This document shows positions 1 through 13,302 of a stretch of DNA of 54,483 bases, piece after piece. Position 1 is the first letter of the stretch; each line of letters opens with the position of its first letter. Both the position numbers and the translations under genes were made by a program. This DNA is from Hypsibius dujardini (Eukaryota > Tardigrada > Eutardigrada > Parachela > Hypsibiidae), in NCBI GenBank assembly GCA_001579985.1, contig LRSR01001079.1, positions 1 through 54,483 on the forward strand, written 5' to 3'. The notes below the pieces were generated by a model. The model saw only the letters and a list, made by a program, of their open reading frames with translations, did not search any database and was not told the DNA's origin.

Positions 1-427
1 GCTACGCCTACGTAGGCTCTAAAAATAACTCGAATTTTCTCTTCATGCTTTGTCAATTGGGTAAGGCACTCAGAGCACCCTTTGCGTAAGAAAACGAGTT
101 CAACTCACAACTCCATTAATATGCACCGTAGAACCACATGTTAAATCAGCGAGAAAGCCCGTCCACTAAATTGATCACGTGGTAAGTTCCCTGTAAGTCA
201 AGCGATCCCTTGGATCTACGAATAAACTCAGGTCATATTAATTTTGTAGGGCTGGATGGGCGGAAAAGTTGTAGTCAATGCTTTCATCTTTCTGTGGACT
301 TGTATCATACGATTTCTGAAATTATTACCTGTGTTTGTTTGAAAACAACTCTGCAATTCGCCTCCTAAATAATAGCCTAAACGCGGAAATTTGCCGCCTC
401 GCAATTCTCAAGCATTTGGATTGATCT
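1..427. other. Intergenic, left edge
   Basis: This stretch lies downstream of the ABHD-like gene's stop codon. I see no credible exon, repeat or RNA gene in it. The short open frames here have no family features and run antisense or past the stop of the neighbouring gene. Confidence 0.5.
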
Positions 428-915
428 TCAAGGAGGTTTTGTCCCCTCGTCCACATTCTGACATATCCGTCCGACAATGTCGTTAAACTCGCCCGCTGTG
501 TCTGCATAGACGTGATGACCACTTCCGTTACCCAGCTGAAAGTGAAACTTGCAGTAAGATATCATGTTTTTGTAAACGATATTATAGTCATTGAGTATTG
601 AGAAATTGGTTAAAAACCACTGTGACTGAGGCATTGCCAGATGCAGCCCGGCAAAGAACTAAGCGTACGTACGATAACATTAGTGACTGCTTCATTCCGG
701 AAGTCTTTTATCGCATAAGCGACGGTGTTGTCAATCTAAGATTCGGAGCCGCAAATAAAGGTCACTGGTATTGCCCACTCTAAGGCGGTTATCCGGTTGT
801 ACATGGGGTTTTTAGACCACCCGAACCCGCAGGTCATGACCGTAAAGGCCGATTCCCCACTGGTAAGAGCATCGATAAGAATGTATGTCCGTCTTTCTGT
901 TTGCTTGTCTGTATA

Positions 916-968
<53 letters not shown>

Positions 969-2263
969 TTTTGCATTTTAATACAATAGTATTGACATTG
1001 TAGTTTGTCTCTGTCTTTGTAAGTTTCTCACCTTGGATGTTGGGCGTTGCAGTGGTAAATGTAGTTGACGATAGCTTTCTCGTCGGTGGTCATGGTGGAG
1101 AACGTGCGCAAAAGGTCCGGCCGACACAGCTTGATTAAGTTTGGCCCCCATGGTCCCGCCAATCTCAAGCACGCAAATGGGTTGAATGGTTGCAATAAGA
1201 CTGCTACGGCTCGCAACCAAAGTGGAAACTTTGCTAGCTGTGCTCTCTCCTGACTCTTATTCAACGGGCCGGCCGCTAATCCCCAAGGATCGACCATAAT
1301 CAAATGGCGAATATGTTGGGGATACTTTAAACTGTAGCTGGCTGCTAGATATGCCCCGAGACTATGGCTCAAGAGGATGAATTTGTTTAGTTTCATCTCT
1401 TTTCGCCACGCCTCAATTGAGTCAACGAATTGGGCCTCGGCTGTTTCCGCAGTTGTGCCAAAAACTGGCCGTGACGATTGCCCAAATCCGAGCAGATCGA
1501 ACGCATGAACTGTCCTCTGATGTCCTAAAATCACATCACTGCATTTCAAGGCCTGGCTTTCTTCTCTGATAAATAACATACGTTTGAGGAAAATAATGAA
1601 ACCTAGAAATCTTCTGAAAAATTTGAAAGAATGAAATCTTAAATATGTGACATTAGCATGCAGTGATGTTTTAAAAAACATCACGCAGCTTTCATACCTA
1701 GAGCGTCCATATTTTGAGCCCATATTGCGAGTCTGCCGCCCAATCCGTGAACGAGAACGACAGGTGTGGTTGAATCAGAAAGGTTGCCATTTATCGATAC
1801 GGTCCATATCCGATTACGAGGTGATGCTAATATCGGGACCGTTGACCGAAAAACCAGCCGAGAGAGGAACAAATCTCCCGTGATTCTGCGTCTTCAAATC
1901 TATAGAGAAATTAACAATGCAAAAAGTAGTACAATGTTGTTATATTCAGATTAAATTTTCACGTCTTATCACCCTCGTGACAGTGAGAAAAGAGGCATGG
2001 CATTTGAAATTCTAATGAACCTGATTTCTTTTCCTATAATACTGAGCTATTTAGAGAGAAGTTAGGTTCCACTGCGATCCAAATATACTCTCTGAGCGGT
2101 GAATTTTGTTTTGAAAACACAGATATAATTAACAACCAACTACGTACACGCGAGAATTGTTCGTTCAGTAGCAGCCAGATCCTCGGCACTTGATGGAATC
2201 CACTTGAAAGATCTCATCCATGGCGATAGGTCAAGAGGTGAAACCCAACTTTTCAACCAGTTT
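428..2263 (-). pseudogene. ABHD4/ABHD5-like alpha/beta hydrolase with an in-frame nonsense codon
   Basis: The family are alpha/beta-hydrolase-fold (lyso)phospholipase or lipase-regulator proteins acting on N-acyl phospholipids or lipid droplets. Five exons read right to left: 2263-2148, 1874-1698, 1524-1032, 859-673 and 535-428, and all junctions are phase-consistent. Visible motifs are VLVHGLGG (oxyanion side), FDLLGFGQSSRP, the nucleophile elbow LLSHSLGAY, the conserved HCNAQHPSGESAF junction and the catalytic-His region GNGSGHHVYAD near the C-terminus. The elbow has Ser, as in ABHD4 and unlike the Asn of vertebrate ABHD5. A TAG at 738-736 lies in frame 40 codons into the fourth exon, where ABHD4 has Trp (GS..WID). 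It would remove the His-bearing C-terminus. The first coding exon is not found. A real nonsense allele, a young pseudogene, or an assembly/read error are all possible. Splice sites and the rest of the frame are intact, so any decay would be recent. Confidence 0.8.
890..968. repeat. (TCTG)n microsatellite in ABHD-like intron
   Basis: A run of about 18 TCTG units on the plus strand lies in the intron between the third and fourth exons of the ABHD-like gene. The same tetranucleotide recurs many times in the lectin-receptor introns to the right. Confidence 0.9.
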
Positions 2264-2286
2264 CTGAAAATTTAGCTGTAAAACTG

Positions 2287-2705
2287 TCACTTCATTTCTT
2301 GCCGTGTGCTATGGTAGAAAAGATCTATTCCACTGAACGTCAAATTACCGTGTAGTGGGTAAGCTTTCGCTGCCGTTGCAATCACCCATCTTGTGTTGAA
2401 CAAATTTTGGGAAAGCAAGTCCTCAAGAAAACATACCACAACAGTATTCCTTCCAGCAAGAAAACCAGATATGGAGGCGTCTGCACTCACAACATTTTCA
2501 GGTATTTGTAAATCGTTCGAAATACGAAGACCAGGTTCGAGCACTGGTCTAGTTCCTGGTACTATAAAAAATCTTGTTTTCCCTGCCGCCTTATCTTTAT
2601 GGGTTTTTCGTTTACCCTGCTTTGGTGGCTCAATGAACTCTCCATTAAATAATAATAATGGAAGTGCAAGGCCTCGCCTTGATCTTACCCGCTTGGAAAT
2701 TATGG
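2287..2705 (-). CDS. Unrecognised open region, possible C-terminal exon
   Basis: A minus-strand frame continues to a stop at 2287 and ends STRQEMK. It contains a basic stretch (KQGKRKTHKDKAAGKTRFF) followed by a mixed alpha/beta-looking segment (SGFLAGRNTVVVCFLEDLL). I recognise no family. A short upstream frame begins MSVKLLCRHNFQAG, with a good donor (gtaaga) right after it, so a two-exon small protein with a short intron is possible. It lies directly upstream of the ABHD-like gene on the same strand but carries none of that family's motifs. Confidence 0.3.
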
Positions 2706-3026
2706 CGGCAAAGCAACTTCACAGACATCACGTGTCAATCACAGTCGGCAAGGTGGAACAGCACAAGAAATTGCACCATGGTTGTCTTCAACGGTTTCCT
2801 TCTTTAGTCTTCATAACGGTTCAAGCAATTGTAGTGCCCAACAATCAAGCATTCAAGACGCCACAAATGTAGACCAAACACCCTTAACAGTCAAATCGCG
2901 GCTACAAAAAAACGGTGTAATGGTATTGTCATCTCGCACATAGTTTTTGCAATATTCGGTTTTCAGACGAAGCAAATAGATATAAAAGACAGTCAAGTGC
3001 TTTTAGACGTCAAACAGTTCTTTGCA

Positions 3027-3840
3027 TTATACATGTGCGAAGGTTGCGCGACGCAGTGTCCGTTGGTGTTGCAGCTCCTGGCTCTTCAAGTGCGGACTCC
3101 ATACGTCCGCACCTCGAAACGCATCAGGGTAAACCACAATTGCCAGGTGTTTTCCCTCAAGCGTGAACTCAATATCGGGCCGGTCATCCCGGAGCAATTT
3201 ACGGTACAACGTACGTGCACTGCCTCTGGCCAATCTGCTGATGACTGTAGTCATCATACGCTTGGATGAAGAAATAGACTGACTCACCAGGGCGAATGGG
3301 ACCGCCCAAGACACCTCCTTTGCGTTGCGAACTCAGAAATGGAGCCCAACGCGAGAACCGAGACGCTCCACTGCGGCGCCACGTTCTTATCCTCTAACTC
3401 GACGCTCTGTTTCACAGAATCTGTTAGAATGATTCCCGTAAAATCCGGTGCGAGGCTGCAAGCCAGCGCAATGACCGTTCGGTACATGCACGGTCGAGTT
3501 CGGTCCAAATACCTTGATAAGTCACCCTTCAAGGAGATTTCACAAAGGATGCAAAGGCCGTTAGTGCACTGGCCTTGATCGATATGAGCCGGGTGTTGAA
3601 TGACGTCGAGTGTAAGCGATTGATGGCGTCGTGGTTGGATTTGCAGCTACCTTCACCGGACCCGAGGGGAACCTCGTATAGACCGTTGACCTGGAGTTCG
3701 GCTCGAAAGTCTCTTGCGTTAGCCTTACGGCAGACATAGCCCCACGGCCGGAAGAAAGTCCGGAACGTTTTGCTCGTCGTGGAACCGTTTTCCTTGCAAG
3801 GATTGAAGACTCTGGACGTTTGCCTGCATGCATGACTCAC
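3027..3840 (-). CDS. Unrecognised coding-like region with overlapping open frames
   Basis: Several long minus-strand frames overlap here: 3840-3529, 3833-3561, 3532-3284 and 3314-3027. The region is more GC-rich than its surroundings. A strong donor (gtgagtc) near 3288 ends the third frame, and another frame crossing that point reads GGPIRPGESVYFFIQAYDD, faintly like a fibronectin III edge. No single frame spans the region and I cannot assign exons or a family with any confidence. It may be a small multi-exon gene or a decayed one. Confidence 0.25.
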
Positions 3841-4406
3841 TATTCGTCGGTTGAATGAGATAAATAATACCGAGGAGGATGGACAATGCTAAAGATTGCT
3901 TTAATTTTGTGGGTGATAGGTTTCAGTCTGGATTCAAAGCATCACAACATAGAGAAAATTTGGAATTTATAGGAAAATATGTAGGCTGTTGTTACGTCAT
4001 TCGCTATTTGGAATTTAAGGCAAATCCACGTAGAACGTCCTGGCCTCACCCACGTCCCTATCGGAAGGTTGTGTAGCCTGAAAGCAGAACATGGTTCCAT
4101 GCAATAATAGTCAAGTGCCTGTTATTGATTGCCAGCCGCCTTTCATTGTCCATGTCACGACGACTTCACGGTTCCTTTATCGTCGGTTTCGCTTGTCACT
4201 GTGGCATAGACAATGGACCTCAATGCACCATACTGCGAGGAGCTGTGTCCGGTTTCGGTAATTAAGAAGGTCACATTGCCCAACCTTAATTTAGCGAAAA
4301 ATAATCGTAAGCCACGAAAAGAGAAACATGAGTCGCGAGATATTTGAAATCTCTATGAACTGAACCACGAACATGTGGTAAGTGTGCGCCGTGTCAGAAG
4401 TACGAT
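3841..4406. other. Intergenic between unknown region and GALE 3' end
   Basis: This holds the 3' flank of the GALE gene. A 65-codon plus-strand frame (3879-4076) has no recognisable features. I see no repeats or RNA genes. Confidence 0.4.
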
Positions 4407-6397
<1,991 letters not shown>

Positions 6398-6421
6398 TTT
6401 TTTAAGACTGAAAATGTGCAA

Positions 6422-7891
6422 GTTCTTAAAAAATATGTCAATTCCAACGTTGTATGTTTTGGGAAATTGCCATAATTAACTCACGAGTTCAATGCCATGT
6501 AAGACCTTTACTAATGAGAACACGTATGTATGTAGTGTATATGCATCGTGATTACGGGTAGTGATCATTTACGCTCGCCTAAATTGTTCAGCTTCACTTG
6601 TGGCGCCTTCATCAGTCAGACAAGCAACGCAACCTGAAAACACTCGACTCGCATGACGTACAGTCAGCACCATATTGTTTCTCCGGTTGCACAAAAATCA
6701 GATGCGCGCATGCGCCGTCTGTTGTGGCAGGCCGGTTGGGTCATTAAAAGAAACACTGGCTAGACAAGCTAAGTTTATGTCGCCCACGGCAAACCAAATC
6801 GTGCAAAAGATAACGATCACAATTTATCTGGGAAAAGTCCCTATCAAGTTGCACGTATAGGAAATGTTATGTGAGCCTGTGGGACTTGTCTCAAATTCAC
6901 CGAACAGCTCTTTCTACGGCTGTCTGAAAGTTTTGATGTTTGATTATTTAGAGTGACTGACGTTTTTGATTGGTTAGTGGGTGTGGTTTGCTTGACCGTA
7001 AGTGTGCATCTGGGGGCGGAGTTTGCCTTCCTTTTCATGCAGTAAAAAGCACGTGACCGGAGAAAAATGTGGGATTGACTGTATTCCTTATAACAAGTTT
7101 GTAGCGCCCATCATATGACCGCAATCTGACATGTACTGAAAGTGAGTCTGCCGATAAAAGTATCTTTTCATCTAAATGTTTTGCAATCAAATGTTCCGCT
7201 TTTTCCTCCATGAATCTCAGGTTAGGGAAAGTTTAGGTTAAGGTATCAGTTCCAAGATTTCAGTATTCCAAAGGGGACACGTAACTTTTTTGGGAGGCGG
7301 GAGGCTGAAATCCGGTGTGCAGACGTTGTCTCCCCAAAAGTATATGTGTGTCTTCCCCCAGAACGCTGATGATAGTATATCTGAGAACATGTCTCGGACG
7401 GAAAGTTTGATGATTATAGCATGTCAATTTGACCGTAATGCAAATGCAGAGGATCATATGTCTATGGCCAGAATGTCTGGGAACAAAGGGTCGGTCAGAG
7501 TACACGAAATTGACCCAACACCTGGAGGACAGAATGGCGACTACCTATATATGTATTCAAACGGAAAGGTGAGATGGTTTATAGGTACGGGATGACTCTA
7601 GAAAGCCCAGAAGCCAAGCATTAGAGAACACTAACAATGGGATCAACAATACATCGAGTGCTTACATGGGAACAGGTAGTGGGCGTATCCATCGAGCACG
7701 GCATGTGTTCGCTGGCCAAAGGAACATTTGTTCTCACATGCATCACTGGATATGTCACATATCATCAGTTACCCAAGCTATGAAATCACACACTACTACC
7801 GTAGTATAAGCTTATCTAAGGCAAGGTCGTTTATCCCTTGGTCTCGTGGCTGTGACAATGCTGGGCGGGGTAATGATCGCTTCTCATCGCG
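6422..7891. other. Intergenic between GALE 5' end and GT92 3' end
   Basis: This holds the GALE promoter side (a TTTTCAG acceptor just upstream of its ATG implies an upstream non-coding exon or a spliced leader) and the 3' flank of the glycosyltransferase. A 101-codon plus-strand frame at 7290-7595 has no family features and probably is not a gene. No repeats are recognised. Confidence 0.4.
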
Positions 7892-10800
7892 TTATGTGTA
7901 GTATTTATGTAGAGCATTCTGGACCGCTTCAACAATCGTGGCCGGCAAGGGGTCATACCGACTGGAAAACCATGATTTGTCAAAGTTATCAAAGGCTTTG
8001 AGTTTATTTGCTCTGAGGAGGTCAATCAAGCCCGCGACGCGCTCTCGTGCCTTGAACGCGTAATGATACTCGCGAAGCTCCGTGACCGGCGGTGACTGCC
8101 ATCGACCCTGCAAGCCCGACAAGCACCAATGGACGCCGGCAATATTGCATCGTTCCGGTTTCCAGATTGATTTGCCCAGTGCGTGCTCACACCTGTCGGA
8201 ATCTTTGTGGTCTCTACAGGTGGCGTTGTAACGCTCGTTGTAGTCCGTATCCATCTGTGGTTGTGGTGCTCGGCTTGGATTTGATTTCGTTATCATTGGG
8301 AATTTACCTGTTGGATGAATTATATAGACAAAAGTTGAGTACCAAAGCACGTAAATTTTAGAAAAAACGACCTGATCAATCCACCGCTATGTGAACATGA
8401 AGTAAAATCAGATTTTTTGTACAGTACCACAAGTCCCAGAAAGTATTGTTTTACAATAAAAAGCTAATAGTCTGAAATATAAAAAATTACTGTATAGCAG
8501 TGCCAATAATGCAACCGTCGTTGTTATCCTAGTATTATTAACCGATTGCAGTATTATGTTGAATATTTGTCTGAACAAAAAGAAACAAGCATCCTCTTTA
8601 TAAAATTACATTGCCCCGGTAGTGGTGTTTATTTAACGAAAAACTCTCGGCAGTTTTCGTCGAAGTTTGTCTGATTCAAAAATGATATTTCTTTTCTCAA
8701 CCTGTCTCCCCAAATTGGACTCTGGTAAACAGTTCCCTCTAGTACAATTATAATGAACGAGAAGCTGTTACTTGAATTACCTTCCCTCAGCACTTACCAT
8801 CACCTAGACCATCGTTGAGGGTACCTCCTCCAGTCGCCTTTACTGTGAAAGACTTTACCCCATAGGGATCGACAAGAAGTTGCCCACGGAATGTGAAATT
8901 CAACCCGGAAGTGCCATAGCGCGCCGGTGTGACCAGAAAAAACTCTGACAAAGCTCGGCTCAACGGTTCGATATGCGTCGCTTTGTGTTTGCTCTTTATA
9001 TATTCCCATAAAGTTACACCGAGAGGGGAGTAAATAAATTCGTCCACGTCCACCATCATGACCCACTCGCTGCGCCGTGCACATCTCTGATTGCAGTGAT
9101 TAAGAACGTAACTTTGCGTGTCATAGTAGCGTCGTCTGGCGGGATCCGATCGAGCACTCGGACGTTCCGCGTTGGCCGGGACAATTTCAACCAAGTTCGG
9201 CTCGCCCCTGGACGCGAAAAAATGTTGCAGTTGAAGGGTGTCGTCCCAGCTGCCATCGTCATAAAGTATAAACTTGTCCACCCCCTGGAGGCGGTAGTAT
9301 TCGATCCATTCGAGGACGTAGGGCATTTCGTCGCGAACTATCGCGCAGATGGTGAGATTTCGGATGGGCTTCAACTTCCGATGACCACCGATAGCTGTGG
9401 TCAAGACATTGGGTAAGATGGCAAACAAAACGGTAATGACGGCCACATCGGGCCTGTATGAAATATGAGGACGCCATAAATCCTCCATTGCCTCGCTAAC
9501 TTTGTCATCATAGACCGACGAACAACTCCTTTTAATACAATGCAACGTGGAAACCGGAAACAGACAGTCAGATGTGCCACATTAAAATGTCTGTTCAGGC
9601 GAAAAGAAAAAGAAAGGTTCGACCAAGCATCCGAGCAGCAAACATCAGCGTATCACACCAAAGTACTCGGTCAACTTAGAAATGTGAAGTTTGGGCAGTA
9701 ACGTTATTTAACGGATCAGCTTAATCACCCTTCCGGATTCTTAAATAGATTTTTGTCGAGGGAGTATAGATGCAAATATCAATCGACCCCTTTGCCCAGT
9801 GGTCAATGCCTCACTGATTTGTGTTATTCTCAACGACTTTACTGTACGTAAATGGACTTCACGCATGGATGTTGTGCATAATTAGCACGCCTGATAAATT
9901 ACAAGACCGCTTTAGCATCTGAACACTCTATCGTCATGGTCCCGCGATTCCTTGCCGGCGAACATGTAGAGATACGGTACCTACAATCTAGGTGTATTGT
10001 TGATAAGCAGGTTCAACTGCGGTTTACAGTAGAGGTATTCAAAGCTCGCTTATTATGCAGCGTTTATTTTACTATTTCAAACTCGCTAATCTTCCGGGTT
10101 TTGCATTCCCTGCAACGGTGATACAAGGACATGCCCCCTGGCTTACCTGAGGCTGTGTCTCCTCCTTGGCTGCTTTTCTCGCTTATCTTCAAAACTACGG
10201 ATATTAGCGATTTTGAAATAGCGAAATAAACGCTGCAAAATAAGTGAACATTGAATACCCTTACTATTTACGTGACATTTTTAATATCCAAAACCTAATT
10301 ATAAAAGCGTTGGTATCATTTGTCTGAATGTTAGAAGGTACAGAATCAGCAACAGGAGTATAATGAAGGGTTAATTAAGCCAGGCTATGAAACATTAGGC
10401 ACAAACGTGTACTACCCAAAAACGTATCGGATGATAAGTAATTTTTGTTAGAGTGGCGACAGCCTTTCAGATGTTAGCTGACGTCACTATTCAGGATTGC
10501 TGCACAATCATCACTGCAATAAAACTCAATAAAACCATAATTACAAATAACAATCGATGCTGCAGGCACGTCTTTTTCGTAGTCGTATATCCATCTCGTG
10601 AACGAAATCATTCTGAGCTTGCCATACAAAATGACGAGAAGAATTACTCTTGGAAAACAATATTAAACTGTTGTGTTGACTGCAATTGTGAAAAATTGCC
10701 CATGCTTCTGCGCGGCAAGGATAATGACACACCATATCATCTGCAATTGTTCAGGTGCGGCTAAACGTCTAAACTGCGGCTTGTATTGACGTACTCCTGC

Positions 10801-11003
10801 TGTACAATTGGACAGCGGTATTTGTGGTCATCGACGAAGGCTCTCCAGCGATTTACGCCTTCGTTGCTCGAGACGTTCCGCGAGATCCAAAAGCTATGTC
10901 GAATCTGCAAATTCGCAAGCAAAACATTGTCGCCATAACTCAGACTTTGGCCCGTTGCTTGATGGAATTGTGATGACCGGTTAGGGTATACAAAACTTAA
11001 CAT
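7892..11003 (-). CDS. GT92 (DUF23)-type glycosyltransferase, 5' end unresolved
   Basis: GT92 enzymes transfer galactose, or a related sugar, from a UDP-sugar onto glycans in the Golgi. Two exons are firm: 9528-8798 and 8307-7892, joined phase-correctly at GDG|KFPM. They carry SVYDDK followed by a hydrophobic strand, TICAIVRDEMPYVLEWIEYY, GVDKFILYDDGS, the metal/nucleotide motif MMVDVDEFIYSPLG (DVD type) and a C-terminal SIWKPERC...GVHWC region, all typical of the family. A further upstream exon, about 11003-10795, is phase-compatible (donor GGA|gtacg joining QQE|SCSSVYDD) and is probably real but less sure. The transmembrane anchor expected for a Golgi GT92 was not found, so the true start lies further right or was missed. 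As drawn it encodes about 451 residues. Intron 9529-10794 carries an inverted-repeat element. Confidence 0.85.
10035..10258. mobile_element. Short terminal-inverted-repeat element (MITE-like) in GT92 intron
   Basis: Two arms of about 68 bp, 10035-10102 and 10191-10258, are inverted copies at roughly 80% identity. Both contain GCAGCGTTTATTT followed by CTATTTCAAA and TCGCTAAT. The ends extend to CAGTAGAGGTATTC and its counterpart next to TA dinucleotides, the pattern of pogo/Tc1-type non-autonomous elements. There is no coding capacity. Confidence 0.7.
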
Positions 11004-11449
11004 ACCAGCATTGTGCGACTATCAAACGAAGTGTCTTTTCCAGATATCATCGTCCTGGGAAGGTCAGAGTTTTTGCGTCAATTCATGGCAGTGATAGTCT
11101 GACTTTGAATTTCCGACACCTTGTCTCTTTATGAACAACACTCCTTGACAGTACTTACAGGGATGACGAAGGTGAACTAAACAATAAATTAAAATTAACC
11201 TAGACGATTAATTATTAATTTCTTGGTTATTCGATTGACTGAAAAATCTAATCTGAACCTTTTAATTACTAAAAATTAGAGTAGGCAACAGACAGGAAAA
11301 GACTACAGTAAGATTAGTGTATTAATTTGATTAAAGTATAGCTAGAGTAGTAAAAACGAGTCAAGAGAAGAAATGAATTAAAACACACAGTAACTGTTTC
11401 TTTGTTAAGTTAAAAGAAAATGGTTAGTTAACTAATATTTGATTTCAGC
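11004..11449. other. Intergenic
   Basis: AT-rich sequence upstream of the visible GT92 exon. The missing 5' exon(s) of that gene may lie here or further right, but I could not pick out a signal-anchor frame with sound splice sites. Confidence 0.35.
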
Positions 11450-12290
11450 CTTCGTGCTTGGCAGGTTGAGACGTCCTTCCGCAATTTAACCCAAGGCGAG
11501 TATGTCTTCACTTGCAGCCAAATTCCAGACAGCAGGAAAAAGAATGTCGAACCCGGCCCGTTCGTCCTCTTATGATCAGGTAAGTTTGAACCTGATACAC
11601 GTTTTTATAGTCATAATTCAATGCATTTTTACTCAGCTGTAGCCAGTACGAAATATTTTAGTCCTGTCTAGCTAATCCACCGTCTCCTTCTTTGCCCAGG
11701 TAAGGTAGCCTTGCACATCATTACCGCACCAAAACCTGAAGTGATATATATGAAACAATTCGTTATGACATTAGGTCCCTTCCTAATGAATACTTGAATT
11801 CTGATGAAATTGAATACATTCGAGACGGTCGTGCTTTCTCATCGAGATTTCTCGGCCGGATGTTCCAAGATGGAGTTTCCGAAATTTACATGGACAGATC
11901 GGATATCCAGCAGTCTCGCCTGATGCTGTCTCAGCATATTCGAAATATGGGAATTCATGGGGTTAAATTATTTAACGACTGATTTAGATAAATGAATATC
12001 AATGACTAGGAAGATCCTTTTCATCCAAATGTTTTGGTCGACTCTTCCAAGACGGCATTTCAGAGATTTTTACGGATCAGTCGGGAGTCTGACGCACGAG
12101 ACTCATGGTGTCTCCTTTTGCTAATGCTACCGGAATTCGAGAGGTCACAACGTCCAATTGAATTGCGATACGGACAATTCAGATAATTGTGCCAATGGCC
12201 AATGGCGCCAATGGCCGCCGCCCAATGAACCGCGTTGCAGATCAAAAGTGAGAAACCGATTTGCAGAGATGATCAAGGTATGGGATAAGC
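11450..12290 (+). pseudogene. Degraded calpain-like C-terminal fragment with a tandemly repeated exon
   Basis: After a good acceptor (gatttcag) near 11450, a plus-strand frame reads ETSFRNLTQGEYVFTCSQI... to GPFVLL, resembling the calpain domain III pattern (F.L.PGEYV...G.FVLR), then meets a stop and a donor. Downstream (11794-11982) SSRFLGRMFQDGVSEIYMD resembles the start of the calpain penta-EF-hand domain (FRRLF...EIS..ELQ). About 200 bp later a diverged copy, GRLFQDGISEIFTDQSGV, runs into an in-frame stop. The domain order fits calpain, but similarity is weak and no catalytic core is present. It could equally be a relic of another gene. Low certainty. Confidence 0.35.
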
Positions 12291-13302
12291 TGAGCTTCTA
12301 TTCCAATGCGGAGTGAACAATATTTGACTTGTTGGGTCATAGGACATAGAGAGTATGAGGCTGCTCTGATAAGTCTGGCTGGATTAGCATGCGCAACCAT
12401 AGCAGTGGTCTTTTTCGTAAGGTAGAAAAGTATTTACTTTTATTGACTGACAAGAGTGGCGAATGATAGCTAATTAGAAGAATGGTTTTCGGAAGGAAAC
12501 AACTACAGCAACGACTACTGAACGAAACTTGGTGAATGCTAACCAGTCTGGTTCATCATGAAAGGCCTTGCAATCAATCTCTTGCTCCATCATTTATTTG
12601 ATCTTTTGCCTGATCAACACAACACACCGTGAATGAACTATTTTATAGCCGCCAAATGTGCTTGTGCTTGAGGTCACCATTTTGAGAAGTTTGGGACGGC
12701 AATAGTCCTATTGATGCAATCCCAAAATACCATCGGTCATAACTAGTATTAAACATTTCGCCTCAAAGTTGGCAATTGCAGTATATAATGTTAAAAAAGA
12801 TGAAAATACAAAGGATGCGGGTTTTGGCATCATACACTTGGGAGTGACCACACAAGAAGACAGTTTTGCTAGCAGCCGAATAGCCCATGCGCTACACTGC
12901 AAAATTGCCGTTGCAAATTTCAAAGCAATGAATCTTCATAAAAAGCGGAGGCGTATCGCGGTCACGGAGACAGCTGCCCTAAGCAAATTGATTCCAATCG
13001 TCGAGGGGGGGGGGTGCAGTTTTATTCAACATTAAATCGGAAGTTGCTGAGGGCAGTAATTTTTTCCCCAGCAATATGGGCAAAAATTATGGTTGTCCCT
13101 CCCCCCAAACGGGGTTGGGACATATTGTTTGGACATTTTTTATTCAAGAGATTGTTGCCCCTCATACAACTACCCCCCCCCGCGATCAGCTTTCTAGGGT
13201 GGACGGGAAAAGGTGGGTGAATTCCAATGGCCAGACCAGAACAGATTTCGGCAAGAGATCTCCGTGCATGCAGCTAGCTTCTTGCATGATGACAACTTTT
13301 AT
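12291..13302. other. Intergenic with G and C homopolymer runs
   Basis: No gene is recognised. The 88-codon plus-strand frame near 12769-13035 has no family features. Poly-G and poly-C runs at about 13004-13013 and 13174-13183 flank a stretch of imperfect repeats that are probably transposon-derived. Confidence 0.4.

Noticed and set aside
797-1003. Plus-strand frame rich in SVCL repeats, and similar frames near 23392, 24737, 40525, 43680 and 50357
   Set aside because: These are translations of TCTG/CAGA microsatellites (Leu-Ser-Val-Cys repeats) inside introns, not genes.
2393-2872. 159-codon plus-strand frame
   Set aside because: It has no domain features and lies opposite a minus-strand frame with equal claim; probably a shadow.
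7290-7595. 101-codon plus-strand frame
   Set aside because: No recognisable family, no splice or start support, and isolated in an intergenic region.
10453-10764. Possible transmembrane exon for the GT92 gene on the minus strand (hydrophobic stretch LLFVIMVLLSFIAVMIV)
   Set aside because: It lies downstream of the phase-compatible upstream exon at 10795-11003, so it cannot be the N-terminal anchor in that model, and no clean splice sites join it.
12120-12260. Cys/Trp-rich plus-strand frame (NGQWRQWPPPNEPRC) resembling a sushi-domain end
   Set aside because: Too short, with only part of a Cys pattern and no flanking exon; could be chance.
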